Origin: Deinococcus sp. Arct2-2
GTDB taxonomy: Bacteria; Deinococcota; Deinococci; Deinococcales; Deinococcaceae
DNA length: 64,000 nt
Direction: 5' to 3'
Assembly: GCF_004801315.1 (NCBI RefSeq)
Contig: NZ_SSNW01000013.1
Span: forward strand, 1-64,000
Below the pieces are notes generated by a model. It was not told the DNA's origin, ran no database searches, and saw only the letters and a program-made list of their open reading frames with translations. Each line of letters opens with the position of its first letter. Within the stretch, counting starts at the first letter, position 1. This document shows, piece after piece, positions 9,901 to 18,204 of this stretch. The position numbers were made by a program, and so were the translations under genes.

Positions 9901-9974
9901 GTCACCACATACGCCCGCCTCAGCGTTTTTGTTCCGCTGGGCAGGGCGCGCGGGGGTATGGCTGGCCCGGTCAT
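6930..9974 (-). CDS. PilJ-N/PAS/PAS/GAF/GAF diguanylate cyclase
   Basis: The N-terminus has one membrane helix (about 22-44) and a periplasmic four-helix sensor with the PilJ/NarX-like motif LVALAGRQRMLSQRIA. A second helix (about 200-220) leads into the cytoplasm. Two PAS domains (about 235-370 and 375-490), a coiled coil and two GAF domains (about 525-680 and 700-850) follow. A GGDEF domain (NDRLTGLANRRAF onward) reads RLGGDEYALL near residue 928. GGDEY is an accepted active variant of the signature, so c-di-GMP synthesis is expected. A run of ETQ/IRETQS-type repeats interrupts the first PAS domain. The ATG at 9974 is preferred over the in-frame GTG two codons upstream because a TAGACT box lies exactly six bases before it. 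Confidence 0.9.
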   Translation of the reverse strand: MTGPAIPPRALPSGTKTLRRAYVVTLVTLGTLSVGSNVILSAQMTASRSDTRLVALAGRQRMLSQRIAWDAQQLAPPLARLPAVQQAGLRADLRRSIGEFSSAHLRLRDPESGLYHARDAAEVRALYSGRLNASVQAFVAASTRVLNLPTGQLLAGNADVGWIEAQARGPLLAQLEQATTRAEQRSTGYISTLNRLAWIRVGLVLTLLTALGLFVLGPLERRNRNLLTSLTRERNFARTIIDTMGQGLAVTDARARFTHVNPALAAMLSHAPDSLTGQSLTDLVVPTERSALTDLLAQRAGAEPLSVKETQIRETQSQETQSREIQINAAQAHFQFRRKDGSVMSGMVNSVPLMGTDGLGAVTVITDLTAHETAERDVRDREARYRTLAAHFPEGAVVLFDRDLRYLLADGAGLESVGLRRETMEGNTVYDIFPPQIARAIAPDHLAALQGQSSVRELEFGSRTYLVQTFPVPGEEGVQYGTVIVRDVTGQVHARTALEQQAAELAQLAHEAESARQDALALAELTRSLGGARTLNDVTTSTFDLLVPSIGATWLALVKIREGQARLLALHGQVSPEFRTELEQHSAFLGQELWQAASLGPVYLTQTTEPKLAARGVTGLAIVPLPHKPERGLTVLVAGRRGQVAPWSGPQRALLEAGARTVCAAWERVALLDDLRLAAEHARALVEVSQLTEAGLSAQEVAQQACAIVGKVAGADWAGLVVAQNDQARTVTAYSSGRASRAYMDLMTRGLVRGQGVMWQVFDSGKANYVNDYAAHEGASSELIQAGARSVLWVPLARSHDLQFMLCAVRLYQKKDWSEQDQALFGAASRTVSMALERQKRLQELESAALNDRLTGLANRRAFELDLQRLAAEAARHQLMFTVVVIDLDGLKGVNDSGGHAHGDALLHTFGQRLKAAFRAEDRVYRLGGDEYALLLPHTAADAAGTGADLSAVRQRLRQTIDQTRAVGFPAAGASAGLSSFPLDGTAAADLVKLADHRMYAEKRSHQAQRLSAT
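9002..9046. repeat. Three tandem 15-bp units inside a PAS-domain gene
   Basis: Units starting TTTCTCGG, TTTCTTGG and TTTCTCGA repeat every 15 bases, so the frame is kept. In the protein they give repeated E-T/I-Q pentapeptides. Copy number could vary by slippage. Confidence 0.8.
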
Positions 9975-9980
9975 GCCCAC

Positions 9981-9986
9981 AGTCTA
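9981..9986 (-). promoter_or_regulatory. -10 box (TAGACT) for a leaderless transcript
   Basis: TAGACT fits TANNNT and sits six bases before the ATG at 9974. It decides the start in favour of ATG over GTG 9980. The -35 region is weak. Confidence 0.45.
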
Positions 9987-10083
9987 GTCAACGCTTCCTG
10001 ACAAGACTTCTGCATGAGGTTGCCTGAAGGATGCCGAGAGGGCCAGCCCAGTTGAGGGAGGGTCTATCTTCTGGCCCAGTACC

Positions 10084-10485
10084 CTAACGTTGAGCCTCGC
10101 GGGCTTGGGCCAGAGCCAAACTTTGCAAGGTAGCCGTCAACGGATCGTGCGCCGTATATTCCCCGACGCCTACGATGCTGACCGTGTAGAGGGGCCGGTC
10201 TCCCGTTTCGTCGAACTCCTGCTCTACCTGAAATTGAAGTCGCCACCCCGCCGACATGCCCCAGTTCAGTAGATACATTACCAACGCCGGGCCGTTGCCA
10301 CGCTGCCAAATGACTTGTCCACTTGGCCCTAACGACAAGTGAATTTGGGGATCGGAGGGCATGCCACCGGGCAAGAGGTGGTGGAATCCAGCGAAAAAGT
10401 GTTCGCCTCCTGCGCTGGCGACGCGGTGGAGCGCCTTGGGCCACGTTGCTGCTTGGCGCAGCGCCTCTAACAGTGGATCATTCAT
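10084..10485 (-). CDS. Small hypothetical protein
   Basis: This is a 133-residue soluble protein that I do not recognise. It has an N-terminal helix (MNDPLLEALRQAATWPKAL) and then a probable mixed alpha/beta body with motifs HLSLGPSGQVIWQRGNGPAL and LYTVSIVGVGEYTAHDP. There is no signal peptide, membrane segment or metal motif. The coding frame has the strong third-position GC bias of the neighbours. It lies between the diguanylate cyclase and a sensor kinase on the same strand, about 110 bases downstream of the cyclase start and 409 bases from the kinase stop, so operon membership is unclear. A GAGG lies about 11 bases before the ATG. Confidence 0.6.
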   Translation of the reverse strand: MNDPLLEALRQAATWPKALHRVASAGGEHFFAGFHHLLPGGMPSDPQIHLSLGPSGQVIWQRGNGPALVMYLLNWGMSAGWRLQFQVEQEFDETGDRPLYTVSIVGVGEYTAHDPLTATLQSLALAQAREAQR

Positions 10486-10893
10486 TTTTCAACCAGCCTC
10501 AGCAGGAGCGGCGAGAACAAGACGTGTTGGAAAGGTAAGGCTACAGACAAGGCAGTGTAGAGCCTCAGGCGTCACAGTCCTTGGCGTGGTGCATCCGGGT
10601 AAAGTCGGGGGAGGGGGATTGATCACCGGTGGGTCTATCAAGAACGTTGCGCTGCCACTACATGAGGTCACTTCCTGCAATCATCCGTCATTGATTTTGA
10701 AGTTGGCTGTATTAAAACGCCACTTCTTAAATAAGATTAAGAAAGTTGCACCTCACATCGTAACTCTCTGGTCTCCTGCCTCATCCGTACAACGATCTCA
10801 CCCGCGAACGCCTGCGCCATATTCGAAGAATCCGTCTATTCAAGCTCAACTCTTAAATTTATCGACTGCACTCGAGAGTCCTGACTGCCCAAG
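10486..10893. other. Intergenic region, no gene seen
   Basis: GC-moderate sequence becoming AT-rich around 10690-10760. No ORF with a start site, RNA gene or clear terminator could be supported. It follows the stop of the 10894-14577 kinase and precedes the small 10084-10485 gene. Confidence 0.4.
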
Positions 10894-13800
10894 TTAGACG
10901 CCAGCAGGCAGAGTGAACGAGAAGACCGTGCCCTGACCGACATTGGAATCGAGCCAGAGTCGGCCCCCGTGCCGCTCGACAATCTTGCGGGTGATAGACA
11001 GCCCTATGCCGTTGCCTTCGTACTCATCCCGCGAATGCAGGCGCTGGAAGATGGTAAAAATTCGGTCAAAAAATTCTGGGGCAATCCCTATTCCGTTGTC
11101 CCGAACGCTGAACTGAACCCACCCGTCTTGATGCGCGGCCTCTATGGACACTTCCGGCAGTTGATCCGGTGCGCTAAATTTTAGGGCGTTGCCCAGCAGA
11201 TTTTGGAACACTTGCCGCAACTGCGAAACGTCCCCCACAACGGGTGGCAACGGGCCTACCGTGACCCGCGCCCCCGTTCGGGCAATCTGGTCATGCAGGT
11301 CTTGCACCACCTGTGTCATCAGGGCGGCGGTGTCGAGCGTGGTGGCAAATTGGGTCTCGCTGGTCACCCGCGAGAAGGTCAACAGGTCTTGGAGTAGTTG
11401 GGCCATCCGGTCTGTGCCGCCCGTAATCATGCGGATATAGGTGTCGGCTTTGGCATCCAGTTGGCCGCTGTAGCGGTTGACCAACAACTGCGCAAAGCTG
11501 GTCACGGTTCGTAGCGGTTCCTGAAGATCGTGGCTGGCGACGTAGGCAAACTGTTCCAACTCGGCGTTGCTGCGGAGCAGTTCCGTATTGCTGTGCTGGA
11601 GCGCCTGCTGGGTGCGGTGCCGCTCGCTCACGTCGCGGAAGGCCAGGACTGCACCCTCGATTTTGCCTGCCTCGTTGCGAATGGGCGTACTGGTGTACTC
11701 CACCGGAAAGCTGGTTCCGTCCTTGCGCCAAAAGACTTCATCTTGCACGCTCTTCGTCTGCCCATCCGTGAACGCGGCGTAGATCGGGCACTCACTTCGT
11801 GGATAAGCCGAACCATCGGCGTGGGTGTGATGAATCAGCGCGTGTTGCGGCAGCCCAATCAACTCGTGTGGCTCGTAGCCGAGCAGGGCCAATGCCGCTG
11901 GATTGGCAAACGAAGTTCGGCCCTCAAGGTCGACTCCGGTCAGGCCGTCACCAACGTTGTTCAGAATCAGTTCGTTGAAACGGGACACCCGGCGCAACTC
12001 CCCGGCAGCCCGTTTCTGCTCGGTCACGTCCTTCAAAAAACCCACCATTCGCGTCAATTGCCCGTCTTCGCCGCGCATGAGGTAGCCGTCGTCTTCGACA
12101 TGCCGCACGCTGCCATCTGACCGAATCACCCGGAAGGCCAAATGAAATTCATCGTTTTCTTCGATCACACGGCTAATCTCTACCGAAAACCGGGCGCGGT
12201 CGTCTGGGTGAACCAGCCGTTCCGTCCAGTCGCTAAGATGCCCGGCCAGCTCGTGCGGCTGATAGCCGGTAATTTCGGCCACCGCGCCGCCGTACAAGAT
12301 GACGTCTGTTTGTGGGTTCCAGTCGTAGAGCAGATGGCCCGAACCCCGCACCGCCACCTCGTACCGTTCGCGCCATTCGGTCACTTCGCGGGTTCGTGCG
12401 GCCAGATGCGCCACGCTGTCGGCCCGTTCCAATGCCAAGCCCAAGTTCCTGACCACCGTTTCCACCACCACTTTTTCCAGAGCAGTCCAGGGGCGTGCAT
12501 CAGACAGGACAAAGGCCATGACCCCGGCGGCTTCTCCATTGACGTCAAGCCTGAGGGTGGCCAGAGTGCTTGTCGCTGATGAAGCCGTCTCTCCCGTGTT
12601 GACGCTCTGTCCCGCCGCCGCGCCCTGATAGAACGGCTGGAGGGTGTTCCAAGCCCTCTCCAAACGGTGCAGGAGGGCGTCAGGAAATTCGGCGTCCTTG
12701 CCTCCCAGCTGCCCCGACGTTCGCCCATCTCCTGTGCGGACTCGCTCACGCCATAACCCGCCTTCGGGTTCGTAATACGCCGCGTACCCTTCCGGCAGGC
12801 GCGACAGCACCACTTCTTGTGCCCGCCTGATCAGCACAGACCGGTCCAGTTCTGGAGACAGCCCGAGGGACGGGTCGGCAAACACTTCGAGGGCGCGGGT
12901 GCGGGCACCGAGTTCTGCGTTTTGAAGTTCGAGGCGCTGGGTCTGCTCAGCCCGCTCTAGGGCCAAAGCGAGGCTGCGGCCCACGGCGCGGAACACCCGG
13001 CGTTCGCGGTCTGTCCAGTCGGTGGCCCGCTGGGTGCCCATCGTCAGCAGGCCGTGAGGGGCGTTGACCAAAAAGAGAGGATAGAGTGCCACTGCACCGA
13101 AGTCTTGTGCTTCCTGCACGCCGTCTTGGGCGGCCTGCCACCTGGCCACGAAGACGGCTTCCCGAGTCTGTGAGACTTCGGCAAAACTGGGGGCAGAGGT
13201 GGGAATGCCTGCTTGCAACGCGGCCAGCACGTCTGGCTCCACACCCGGAGACCAGACCTTTGCTTTCCAGACTTCGCCCTCCAGCACGTAATACACCACG
13301 CTGACCGCACCCAACGTCGTACACAGCACCTCGGCGGCGCGGCCGGCCAAACTTTGCACATCGGTGGTCAGGGCAGACGCTTCGGCAAAAGATAAAAACG
13401 CATCGAGCGCCGCCTGTTCCTCTTCCAGTTGCCGTGCGTGCTCGGCCCGTTCCAGCGCCACTTGCAGGCCCCGGCCCACTGCGCGGATCATGGTGCGGTC
13501 AGCGCCTTGCCACTTCGGAACGTTGTCGAGACTCACCGAGAGTAGGCCCCGAACGTTGCCCGGACTGCCCACCGCTGTGCTGCTCACCATTGACCGGCCC
13601 ATAACCAGCGGGAAGTAGGCACAGGTGCCGTCCGCTGGATTCGTCGGGTCGGCGTCTACGAAGACAGGGCGGCGCGTGTGCAACATCATGGTGACTGGGG
13701 CAGAGGAGGCCATGGGAGAAGAGACTGTGCCAGAAGTGGACAGCCCAACCTCGATCCCGCGTAGGAGCGCCGAGTCGATGGTGTCGCTCCAGACCCGCGC

Positions 13801-14577
13801 CTTCCAAGCCCCTTCTTCAGATTCCGAGTCTGTGGCCTCTGCGTAGACCACGCGACTAGAGGCAACATGGCGCTGCAACAACTGGACAGCTTGCCGCGCC
13901 CTGCCGAGTGGATCGGTTGACAGATCAGTCGTTTCGGTCAAGGCCATCAGTGCTTCGTAGGCCAGTGCTTCTGCTGCCGCATCGCCTGCATCAGAAGACG
14001 TGCGGGTGTGAAGCTGCTGCTGCAAATTGGCGGTCAGTCGGGCGCGACTCAGCGCAATTCCGCACTGGGCGCTGAGGGTCCGCAGGAACCGTTTTTCGTC
14101 CCCTGTAAACTGGTGCGGCTCCCGGAAATCCAGCACAAGGACGCCCAACGCACGCTCTCCCTCGAACATGGGCAAAATGGCCGTTGCTACGGGCGGCACC
14201 GCACCTAGTCCGGGTTTCAGTGCCGGGTAGGTGGTGGTCAGCGCCCCCGCATGTTCAAAAAAGAGGGGCGCGTTGCGGGCAATCGCTTCTCCAGTAGGCA
14301 AGCGGCTGTCGAGCGGCCCACCTTGCCAGAAAGGAGGCACGGCGTTTCCTCCGCCGTATTGTTCAGGCGCGTGGGTGGCGGTATGAACGAGCTGCCCTCC
14401 GCCGCTGCTGAGAAGTAAAATGACAGCCGAAATTGCGCCGACTGCTTCAAGCGCAGGCTTCAGCACCACATCAAAAACATCGTCTTGGGTTTGGGCGGCG
14501 GCCAGAAGCTCCGTGACATCCTGAAGGCGCTTACTTAATGATGGGCGCACGACGGACGTCCCGGACGGTTCGAGCAT
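10894..14577 (-). CDS. Multi-sensor histidine kinase (four GAF, two PAS, HisKA, HATPase)
   Basis: This is a soluble kinase of about 1227 residues. Four GAF-type segments occupy roughly residues 1-790; three share the motifs YYVLEGEVWKAKVWS or YYEPEGGLWRERV and RAVGRSLALALERAEQ, which suggests internal duplication. Two PAS/PAC domains follow (EVAVRGSGHLLYDWNPQTD... and NLEGRTSFANPAALALLGY-like). The DHp reads YVASHDLQEPLRTV with the His near residue 1015, and the HATPase has NLLGNALKFS, DNGIGI and GNGIGLSITRKI. This ASHDLQEPLR subfamily is the bacteriophytochrome-type kinase core, but no bilin domain is present. The frame is open upstream to a TTG at 14688. The ATG at 14577 is preferred because TATCTT lies six bases before it. 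Confidence 0.9.
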   Translation of the reverse strand: MLEPSGTSVVRPSLSKRLQDVTELLAAAQTQDDVFDVVLKPALEAVGAISAVILLLSSGGGQLVHTATHAPEQYGGGNAVPPFWQGGPLDSRLPTGEAIARNAPLFFEHAGALTTTYPALKPGLGAVPPVATAILPMFEGERALGVLVLDFREPHQFTGDEKRFLRTLSAQCGIALSRARLTANLQQQLHTRTSSDAGDAAAEALAYEALMALTETTDLSTDPLGRARQAVQLLQRHVASSRVVYAEATDSESEEGAWKARVWSDTIDSALLRGIEVGLSTSGTVSSPMASSAPVTMMLHTRRPVFVDADPTNPADGTCAYFPLVMGRSMVSSTAVGSPGNVRGLLSVSLDNVPKWQGADRTMIRAVGRGLQVALERAEHARQLEEEQAALDAFLSFAEASALTTDVQSLAGRAAEVLCTTLGAVSVVYYVLEGEVWKAKVWSPGVEPDVLAALQAGIPTSAPSFAEVSQTREAVFVARWQAAQDGVQEAQDFGAVALYPLFLVNAPHGLLTMGTQRATDWTDRERRVFRAVGRSLALALERAEQTQRLELQNAELGARTRALEVFADPSLGLSPELDRSVLIRRAQEVVLSRLPEGYAAYYEPEGGLWRERVRTGDGRTSGQLGGKDAEFPDALLHRLERAWNTLQPFYQGAAAGQSVNTGETASSATSTLATLRLDVNGEAAGVMAFVLSDARPWTALEKVVVETVVRNLGLALERADSVAHLAARTREVTEWRERYEVAVRGSGHLLYDWNPQTDVILYGGAVAEITGYQPHELAGHLSDWTERLVHPDDRARFSVEISRVIEENDEFHLAFRVIRSDGSVRHVEDDGYLMRGEDGQLTRMVGFLKDVTEQKRAAGELRRVSRFNELILNNVGDGLTGVDLEGRTSFANPAALALLGYEPHELIGLPQHALIHHTHADGSAYPRSECPIYAAFTDGQTKSVQDEVFWRKDGTSFPVEYTSTPIRNEAGKIEGAVLAFRDVSERHRTQQALQHSNTELLRSNAELEQFAYVASHDLQEPLRTVTSFAQLLVNRYSGQLDAKADTYIRMITGGTDRMAQLLQDLLTFSRVTSETQFATTLDTAALMTQVVQDLHDQIARTGARVTVGPLPPVVGDVSQLRQVFQNLLGNALKFSAPDQLPEVSIEAAHQDGWVQFSVRDNGIGIAPEFFDRIFTIFQRLHSRDEYEGNGIGLSITRKIVERHGGRLWLDSNVGQGTVFSFTLPAGV

Positions 14578-14583
14578 TCTTCC

Positions 14584-14589
14584 AAGATA
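14584..14589 (-). promoter_or_regulatory. -10 box (TATCTT) for a leaderless kinase transcript
   Basis: TATCTT fits TANNNT and ends six bases before the ATG at 14577. It supports that ATG over the TTG 37 codons upstream. Confidence 0.45.
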
Positions 14590-14913
14590 GGGCGCACTTT
14601 CGCCGTCTACTAGAGTTTGCCCTTTGCAGTTCCTTTCCTTCCAGTCGTCGGGCAAGCCGGTTGAGCAGCGGAGGCGCAAGTCGTACAAAAGTGCGGAGGC
14701 TGGAGCGCAGCTTGAGACGGTGGTGGTGCGCCGAACTCTGCCTCATTCCATCCCTCAACACCGGAAACATCCGGGGCCACAGGAGGGCCGAGAAGGGCCG
14801 TCCAAACCGTTTTGAGGGGAACGGTAGCCTATTGATTCTGCCCGAGCCTTATGCGGCCGCTCCTGAAACCTGGTGTTCAGATGCCCTGAATTTTCGCACT
14901 AATGGCGCTTAGT

Positions 14914-14942
14914 TTGAAAAACTTATAAATGCCAGCTAGAAT
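14914..14942 (+). promoter_or_regulatory. Sigma70-type promoter of the recombinase gene
   Basis: TTGAAA (14914-14919), a 17-base spacer and TAGAAT (14937-14942) form a near-consensus promoter. The predicted transcript start falls on or next to the ATG at 14949, so the mRNA would begin with a six-codon ORF. Confidence 0.7.
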
Positions 14943-14948
14943 CGGCTG

Positions 14949-14969
14949 ATGATGGAATGGAAGTCATGA
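14949..14969 (+). CDS. Leaderless six-codon upstream ORF (MMEWKS)
   Basis: Six bases separate the TAGAAT box from this ATG, the usual leaderless spacing. The ORF ends in a TGA that overlaps the ATG at 14966 as ATGA, so ribosomes finishing it could reinitiate on the recombinase. It may be a real coupling device or a chance feature of the leader. Confidence 0.35.
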   Translation: MMEWKS

Positions 14970-15916
14970 GTCTTGTCCGGGCCGCTAGCTCACTCGCCAT
15001 CTCCAACCTGACGGATCAGGCGTTGCGGGTGCGGGCAGTAGAAGCCGCCAGTACCTACGACACCGAAATGTTGGAACAGGTCACGCGGGCTTATATGACC
15101 ACTGCCAGCCGCAAAGGCGCACGCACCAGCCTCAAAACGCTGGAAGCTTATGCTTTGGCCGTGCGCGACTTTGTGCCTTGGGCGCAGGATAACGGTGTAC
15201 AACTGTTACGCCCCGGACGACGCGACGGCGGCCGCTACGTGGCGCAGTTACAAACCCGGCCTACGCTGGGGCGCGGCAAAAGCGGCACACTCTCGGCGTC
15301 TACGGTGGCGCAGTATGTCGCGGGAGTGCGTGCCTTATACCGCGCTTTGCGCTGGGCCGGAGCCACCGAAGCGCAACCGTTTGAAGATGCCCACGTCCCA
15401 CCTGATCCGACGCCCGGCATCGTCAAGAATCCGCCTTATATGGCCGAAATAGACGCAGTGCTGGCGCAGTGCGAACCCAGATTGGCGGGGCTGCTCCTGC
15501 TGTGCGCTCATGCGGGCCTGCGGGTGAGTGAGGCACTGGGTTTAAAGGTGGCCGATATAGACGGCGCACGGCTGACGGTGAAGGGCAAAGGTGGCAAAAT
15601 CCGGCGCGTGCCACTGGGCAAGCGGGTGCGGGCGGCTCTCGCTGTTCTTCCACCCGTTTCGGAAGATGGCAGCCTCTTCGACTGGAAGTACGCGCAGGCC
15701 ACCTATCAGATGCAAAAGGTGTTTCGGGCAGCAGGCTACGGGCATGTGTGGCGGGGCTTTCATGCGGCGCGGAAGCATTCGGGGACGCGGTTATATACGG
15801 CCACACGGGATTTTACGCGGGTAGGGCTGTTTTTAGGGCACAGCAGCGTGGATACGACTCGGCGGTATGTGGCGGTGCAAGATGACGATGTGGCGGGTGA
15901 GGTGGAGTTTTTCTAG
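14966..15916 (+). CDS. Tyrosine recombinase/integrase (XerC/D-like)
   Basis: The product has about 316 residues. It has an N-terminal SAM-like DNA-binding domain (about 30-135) and a C-terminal catalytic domain with all expected residues. Numbered from the ATG at 14957 these are Arg189 in [12 protein letters not shown], Lys near 209-212 in [13 protein letters not shown], His269-x-x-Arg272 in [10 protein letters not shown], His295 in [13 protein letters not shown], and the nucleophile Tyr304. Such enzymes cut and rejoin DNA for chromosome-dimer resolution or element integration. It stands alone: no excisionase, phage gene or tRNA target is nearby, so a chromosomal Xer-like role is as likely as a mobile one. 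Two in-frame ATGs (14957, 14966) compete. The second is coupled by ATGA to the short upstream ORF and is listed. Confidence 0.88.
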   Translation: MSLVRAASSLAISNLTDQALRVRAVEAASTYDTEMLEQVTRAYMTTASRKGARTSLKTLEAYALAVRDFVPWAQDNGVQLLRPGRRDGGRYVAQLQTRPTLGRGKSGTLSASTVAQYVAGVRALYRALRWAGATEAQPFEDAHVPPDPTPGIVKNPPYMAEIDAVLAQCEPRLAGLLLLCAHAGLRVSEALGLKVADIDGARLTVKGKGGKIRRVPLGKRVRAALAVLPPVSEDGSLFDWKYAQATYQMQKVFRAAGYGHVWRGFHAARKHSGTRLYTATRDFTRVGLFLGHSSVDTTRRYVAVQDDDVAGEVEFF

Positions 15917-15995
15917 GGGCTGACTTGAAGGGCGAGTTCAAGGGTAGAGAGGCTGGGATTGATTAGCTTTGTTATTCCCGCGTAATTTGTGAGTC

Positions 15996-16031
15996 AAAAA
16001 GGAACGGGCAAGCCCCTAAGAGCCTGCCCGT
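15996..16031 (-). terminator. Terminator of the DEAD-box helicase gene
   Basis: The stem ACGGGCAAGC (16004-16013) pairs with GCCTGCCCGT (16022-16031), with one mismatch. On the minus strand it is followed by a T-rich tract containing five Ts (16000-15996). It lies about 37 bases past the helicase stop. Confidence 0.8.
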
Positions 16032-16067
16032 CCACGATCAAAACAATCTTTTAGTTGGTGCTACTGC

Positions 16068-17627
16068 TTAGTTGCGGCCTCGGCGGGCGCGTTGTGGCCC
16101 GACTCGGCCTGCGCCGACGCCTGCTGCCTGAGTCGAACCGCCCGAGCGCCCCGACTGACCTTGACTGGACGACTGCCCGCCCTGCTGTGACCGGCCCTGG
16201 CTGTGTTGACTTTGACTCTGCTGGCTTTGGCCGCGTTGTCCTCCGCCACCTTGACCACTGCCGCCCTGGCTGCCGCGTGCGCCTCGGCCTTGGCCGCCGC
16301 CACCGCCGCTTCCGCCCTGTTTTTCCTGAATTTCACGGTCAATCTGGCCTTCTTCGTTGGTCAAAGGGGGTTGCAGGGCGGCGGGCAATCCACGCCGCAC
16401 GCCTTGCCAGAGGCCGCGCTGCTCAGGAATCAGCAGCACGAGGTTGGTTCCGGGTTGGCCCGCACGCGCCGTTCTGCCCGAACGGTGGACATGGTTTTCG
16501 GAAGTCGAAGCCACGTCCATATGAATGACCAAGCGCACTTCAGGCAGATCAATGCCGCGCCCAGCGATGTCGGTGGCGATCAGCACGCGGGATTTGCCGT
16601 TGCGCAGGAGGCCCATCACGTGCTCACGCTTTTTCTGATCCATGTTGCCTTGCAGCGGGCTGACCACGTCGCCGGGCAGCAGATCGGCCAAGTGTTCGGC
16701 GCGGCGCTTGACGAGGGCTTTGGTGCGGCAAAAAATGACGACGCAGCCGCCGGGTTCACGCAGCGCTTCGCGGGCATGGTTGGCGGCGATGTCCAGCACG
16801 TTGCCCCGCGTCACATTGATGATCAGGTGGGTGGCTCCAGTCGCGCCGCCCATCACGTCCTGATCGGTTTTTCCGCCCTGCTCGGCAGACAAGGCGGCCC
16901 GGTCAGGCGCGATATCGATGCGCTTAGGCTCGTGCATAAATTGCTCGGCAATGTTGCGAATGGCGGCCGGGAAGGTGGCCGACGCCATCGCCAGTTGCAA
17001 CGGACGCGCTCCCGTGCGGCCCCGATGTTCGGCCTGCGCCTGAGCCGCTTGGCCTTTGGCTGCACGCAAAATATCGCCCACATCTCTGAGGAAACCCAAC
17101 GACAAGAGTTCGTCGGCTTCGTCCAGCACCACGTATTTCAGCCCCGCGAGGCTGAGTTCGTTGCGGCTGATCAGGTCCTTGAGGCGTCCGGGGGTTCCGG
17201 CGATCAGGCCCTTGCCGGTGGCTTCGCTGCGGGTCTGGGAAGGCGTGATGCCGCCCGTAATGCGGCCTGCCGACATGCCCAGTTCGCGGGCTACATCGCG
17301 GATTTGCACAGCGAGTTCGCGGGTAGGCGTGACGACGAGGACTTCGGGACGCATGCCGCGTGTGGTGCCCATGCCAATGCCGCGTGCGGCGGCAGGAATC
17401 AGGAACGCCAGCGTTTTACCGCTGCCAGTGCGGGCAGTGGTAATCACGTCTTGGCCGTCCATCAGCGCGGGAATGGCTCCGGCCTGAACGGGCGTGGGAA
17501 TGCGGCCGCCCAGCAGGGTTTGCCAGGCTACAGGCTGGGCAGGGCGCTCTAGCGTGGCCGTGTTGCCGGAGTTCTGGTCAGAGGAGGGACGGGGGCGGGC
17601 AGTTGATGCATTGCGGTTATAGGTCAT
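16068..17627 (-). CDS. DEAD-box ATP-dependent RNA helicase
   Basis: The 519-residue protein has a complete two-domain helicase core: Q-motif region PTPVQAGAIPAL (45-56), motif I ARTGSGKT (65-72), PTREL (101-105), GTPGR, motif II DEAD (169-172), motif III SAT (216-218), and motif VI HRSGRTARAGQ near 382. From about residue 430 the tail is low-complexity, rich in Gly, Gln, Ser and Arg, as in RNA-binding tails of stress and cold-shock helicases. It would unwind RNA duplexes in ribosome assembly or mRNA decay. The ATG has AGGA six bases upstream. A long untranslated region with a 16-base palindrome precedes it, and a terminator follows. It is transcribed alone. Confidence 0.93.
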   Translation of the reverse strand: MTYNRNASTARPRPSSDQNSGNTATLERPAQPVAWQTLLGGRIPTPVQAGAIPALMDGQDVITTARTGSGKTLAFLIPAAARGIGMGTTRGMRPEVLVVTPTRELAVQIRDVARELGMSAGRITGGITPSQTRSEATGKGLIAGTPGRLKDLISRNELSLAGLKYVVLDEADELLSLGFLRDVGDILRAAKGQAAQAQAEHRGRTGARPLQLAMASATFPAAIRNIAEQFMHEPKRIDIAPDRAALSAEQGGKTDQDVMGGATGATHLIINVTRGNVLDIAANHAREALREPGGCVVIFCRTKALVKRRAEHLADLLPGDVVSPLQGNMDQKKREHVMGLLRNGKSRVLIATDIAGRGIDLPEVRLVIHMDVASTSENHVHRSGRTARAGQPGTNLVLLIPEQRGLWQGVRRGLPAALQPPLTNEEGQIDREIQEKQGGSGGGGGQGRGARGSQGGSGQGGGGQRGQSQQSQSQHSQGRSQQGGQSSSQGQSGRSGGSTQAAGVGAGRVGPQRARRGRN

Positions 17628-18204
17628 GAGGCGTCCTGAGCCGACGAACCCGGCCTAGGCCTAGGCCTAAATGGGGCAGTGGCGTGGTGGGATGCGGCGT
17701 CAGGCAGGGGCCGCAGGCGGAAAGGGTAGAACGTTGAATACCCCGCCTGAGAGGCCCAACCGCGCAGCAAGACTCGCCGCACACCACGTTTCCGGCACAG
17801 GCCCACCCTTAGAGAAGGCCACGGCAATTCGGAAACCGCAGGATCGATAAAGAGAGAATCTAGGCCAGAAACAATTCTTTTCAGCGCAATTACTGTCTTA
17901 ATGTCTTCCACCTCAAAAGCGGCGGAGGGCACCGGGGCTGAACGCCACCCGCAAACGCGGGGATTCACAAGGCGCAGTGTACCTGATTGTCGGTCAGCGC
18001 GGGGCGTGACTGCGTGAGGGACGCGCTCACACTTAGTGACTGCTCTTAACAACGGCTCATAACCCCCTGCCGCAAAATTCTGAATTGCTGTTCAGTTTGG
18101 TATTCCACGTCAGGACAGTCTTGAATCTGGCTTAACGCTTTAGCTTCATCGCCCGCTGCAGCTGGTAGAACCCGCTGCTCGCCGTTACTCTAGGCAGCAT
18201 TCCG
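17628..18204. other. Divergent intergenic region between helicase and kinase genes
   Basis: This stretch of 577 bases is the helicase leader and upstream region on one side and the leader of the 18205 kinase on the other. A leftward open frame of 142 codons covers 17624-18052 but has no recognisable domain and an Arg/Pro-rich composition typical of a shadow frame, so it is not called. The palindrome at 17652-17667 is the only clear structure. Confidence 0.4.
17652..17667. repeat. 16-base perfect palindrome in the helicase leader
   Basis: GGCCTAGGCCTAGGCC reads the same on both strands and starts 25 bases upstream of the helicase ATG. It could fold as a hairpin in the 5' leader or bind a dimeric regulator. 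Confidence 0.6.

Noticed and set aside
14578..14688. 37-codon N-terminal extension of the 10894 kinase from a TTG
   Set aside because: No ribosome site; the residues are unlike a GAF start, and a TATCTT box fits the ATG at 14577.
14966..15916. Recombinase as evidence of a genomic island
   Set aside because: No tRNA target, direct repeats, phage genes or composition change around it; a Xer-like housekeeping role is equally likely.
16068..16350. Helicase tail as a separate repeat element
   Set aside because: The GC-rich repetitive DNA simply encodes the Gly/Gln/Ser tail and has no regular period.
17624..18052. Minus-strand ORF of 142 codons upstream of the helicase
   Set aside because: No domain, no good start, basic shadow-like composition; it lies in the helicase leader.
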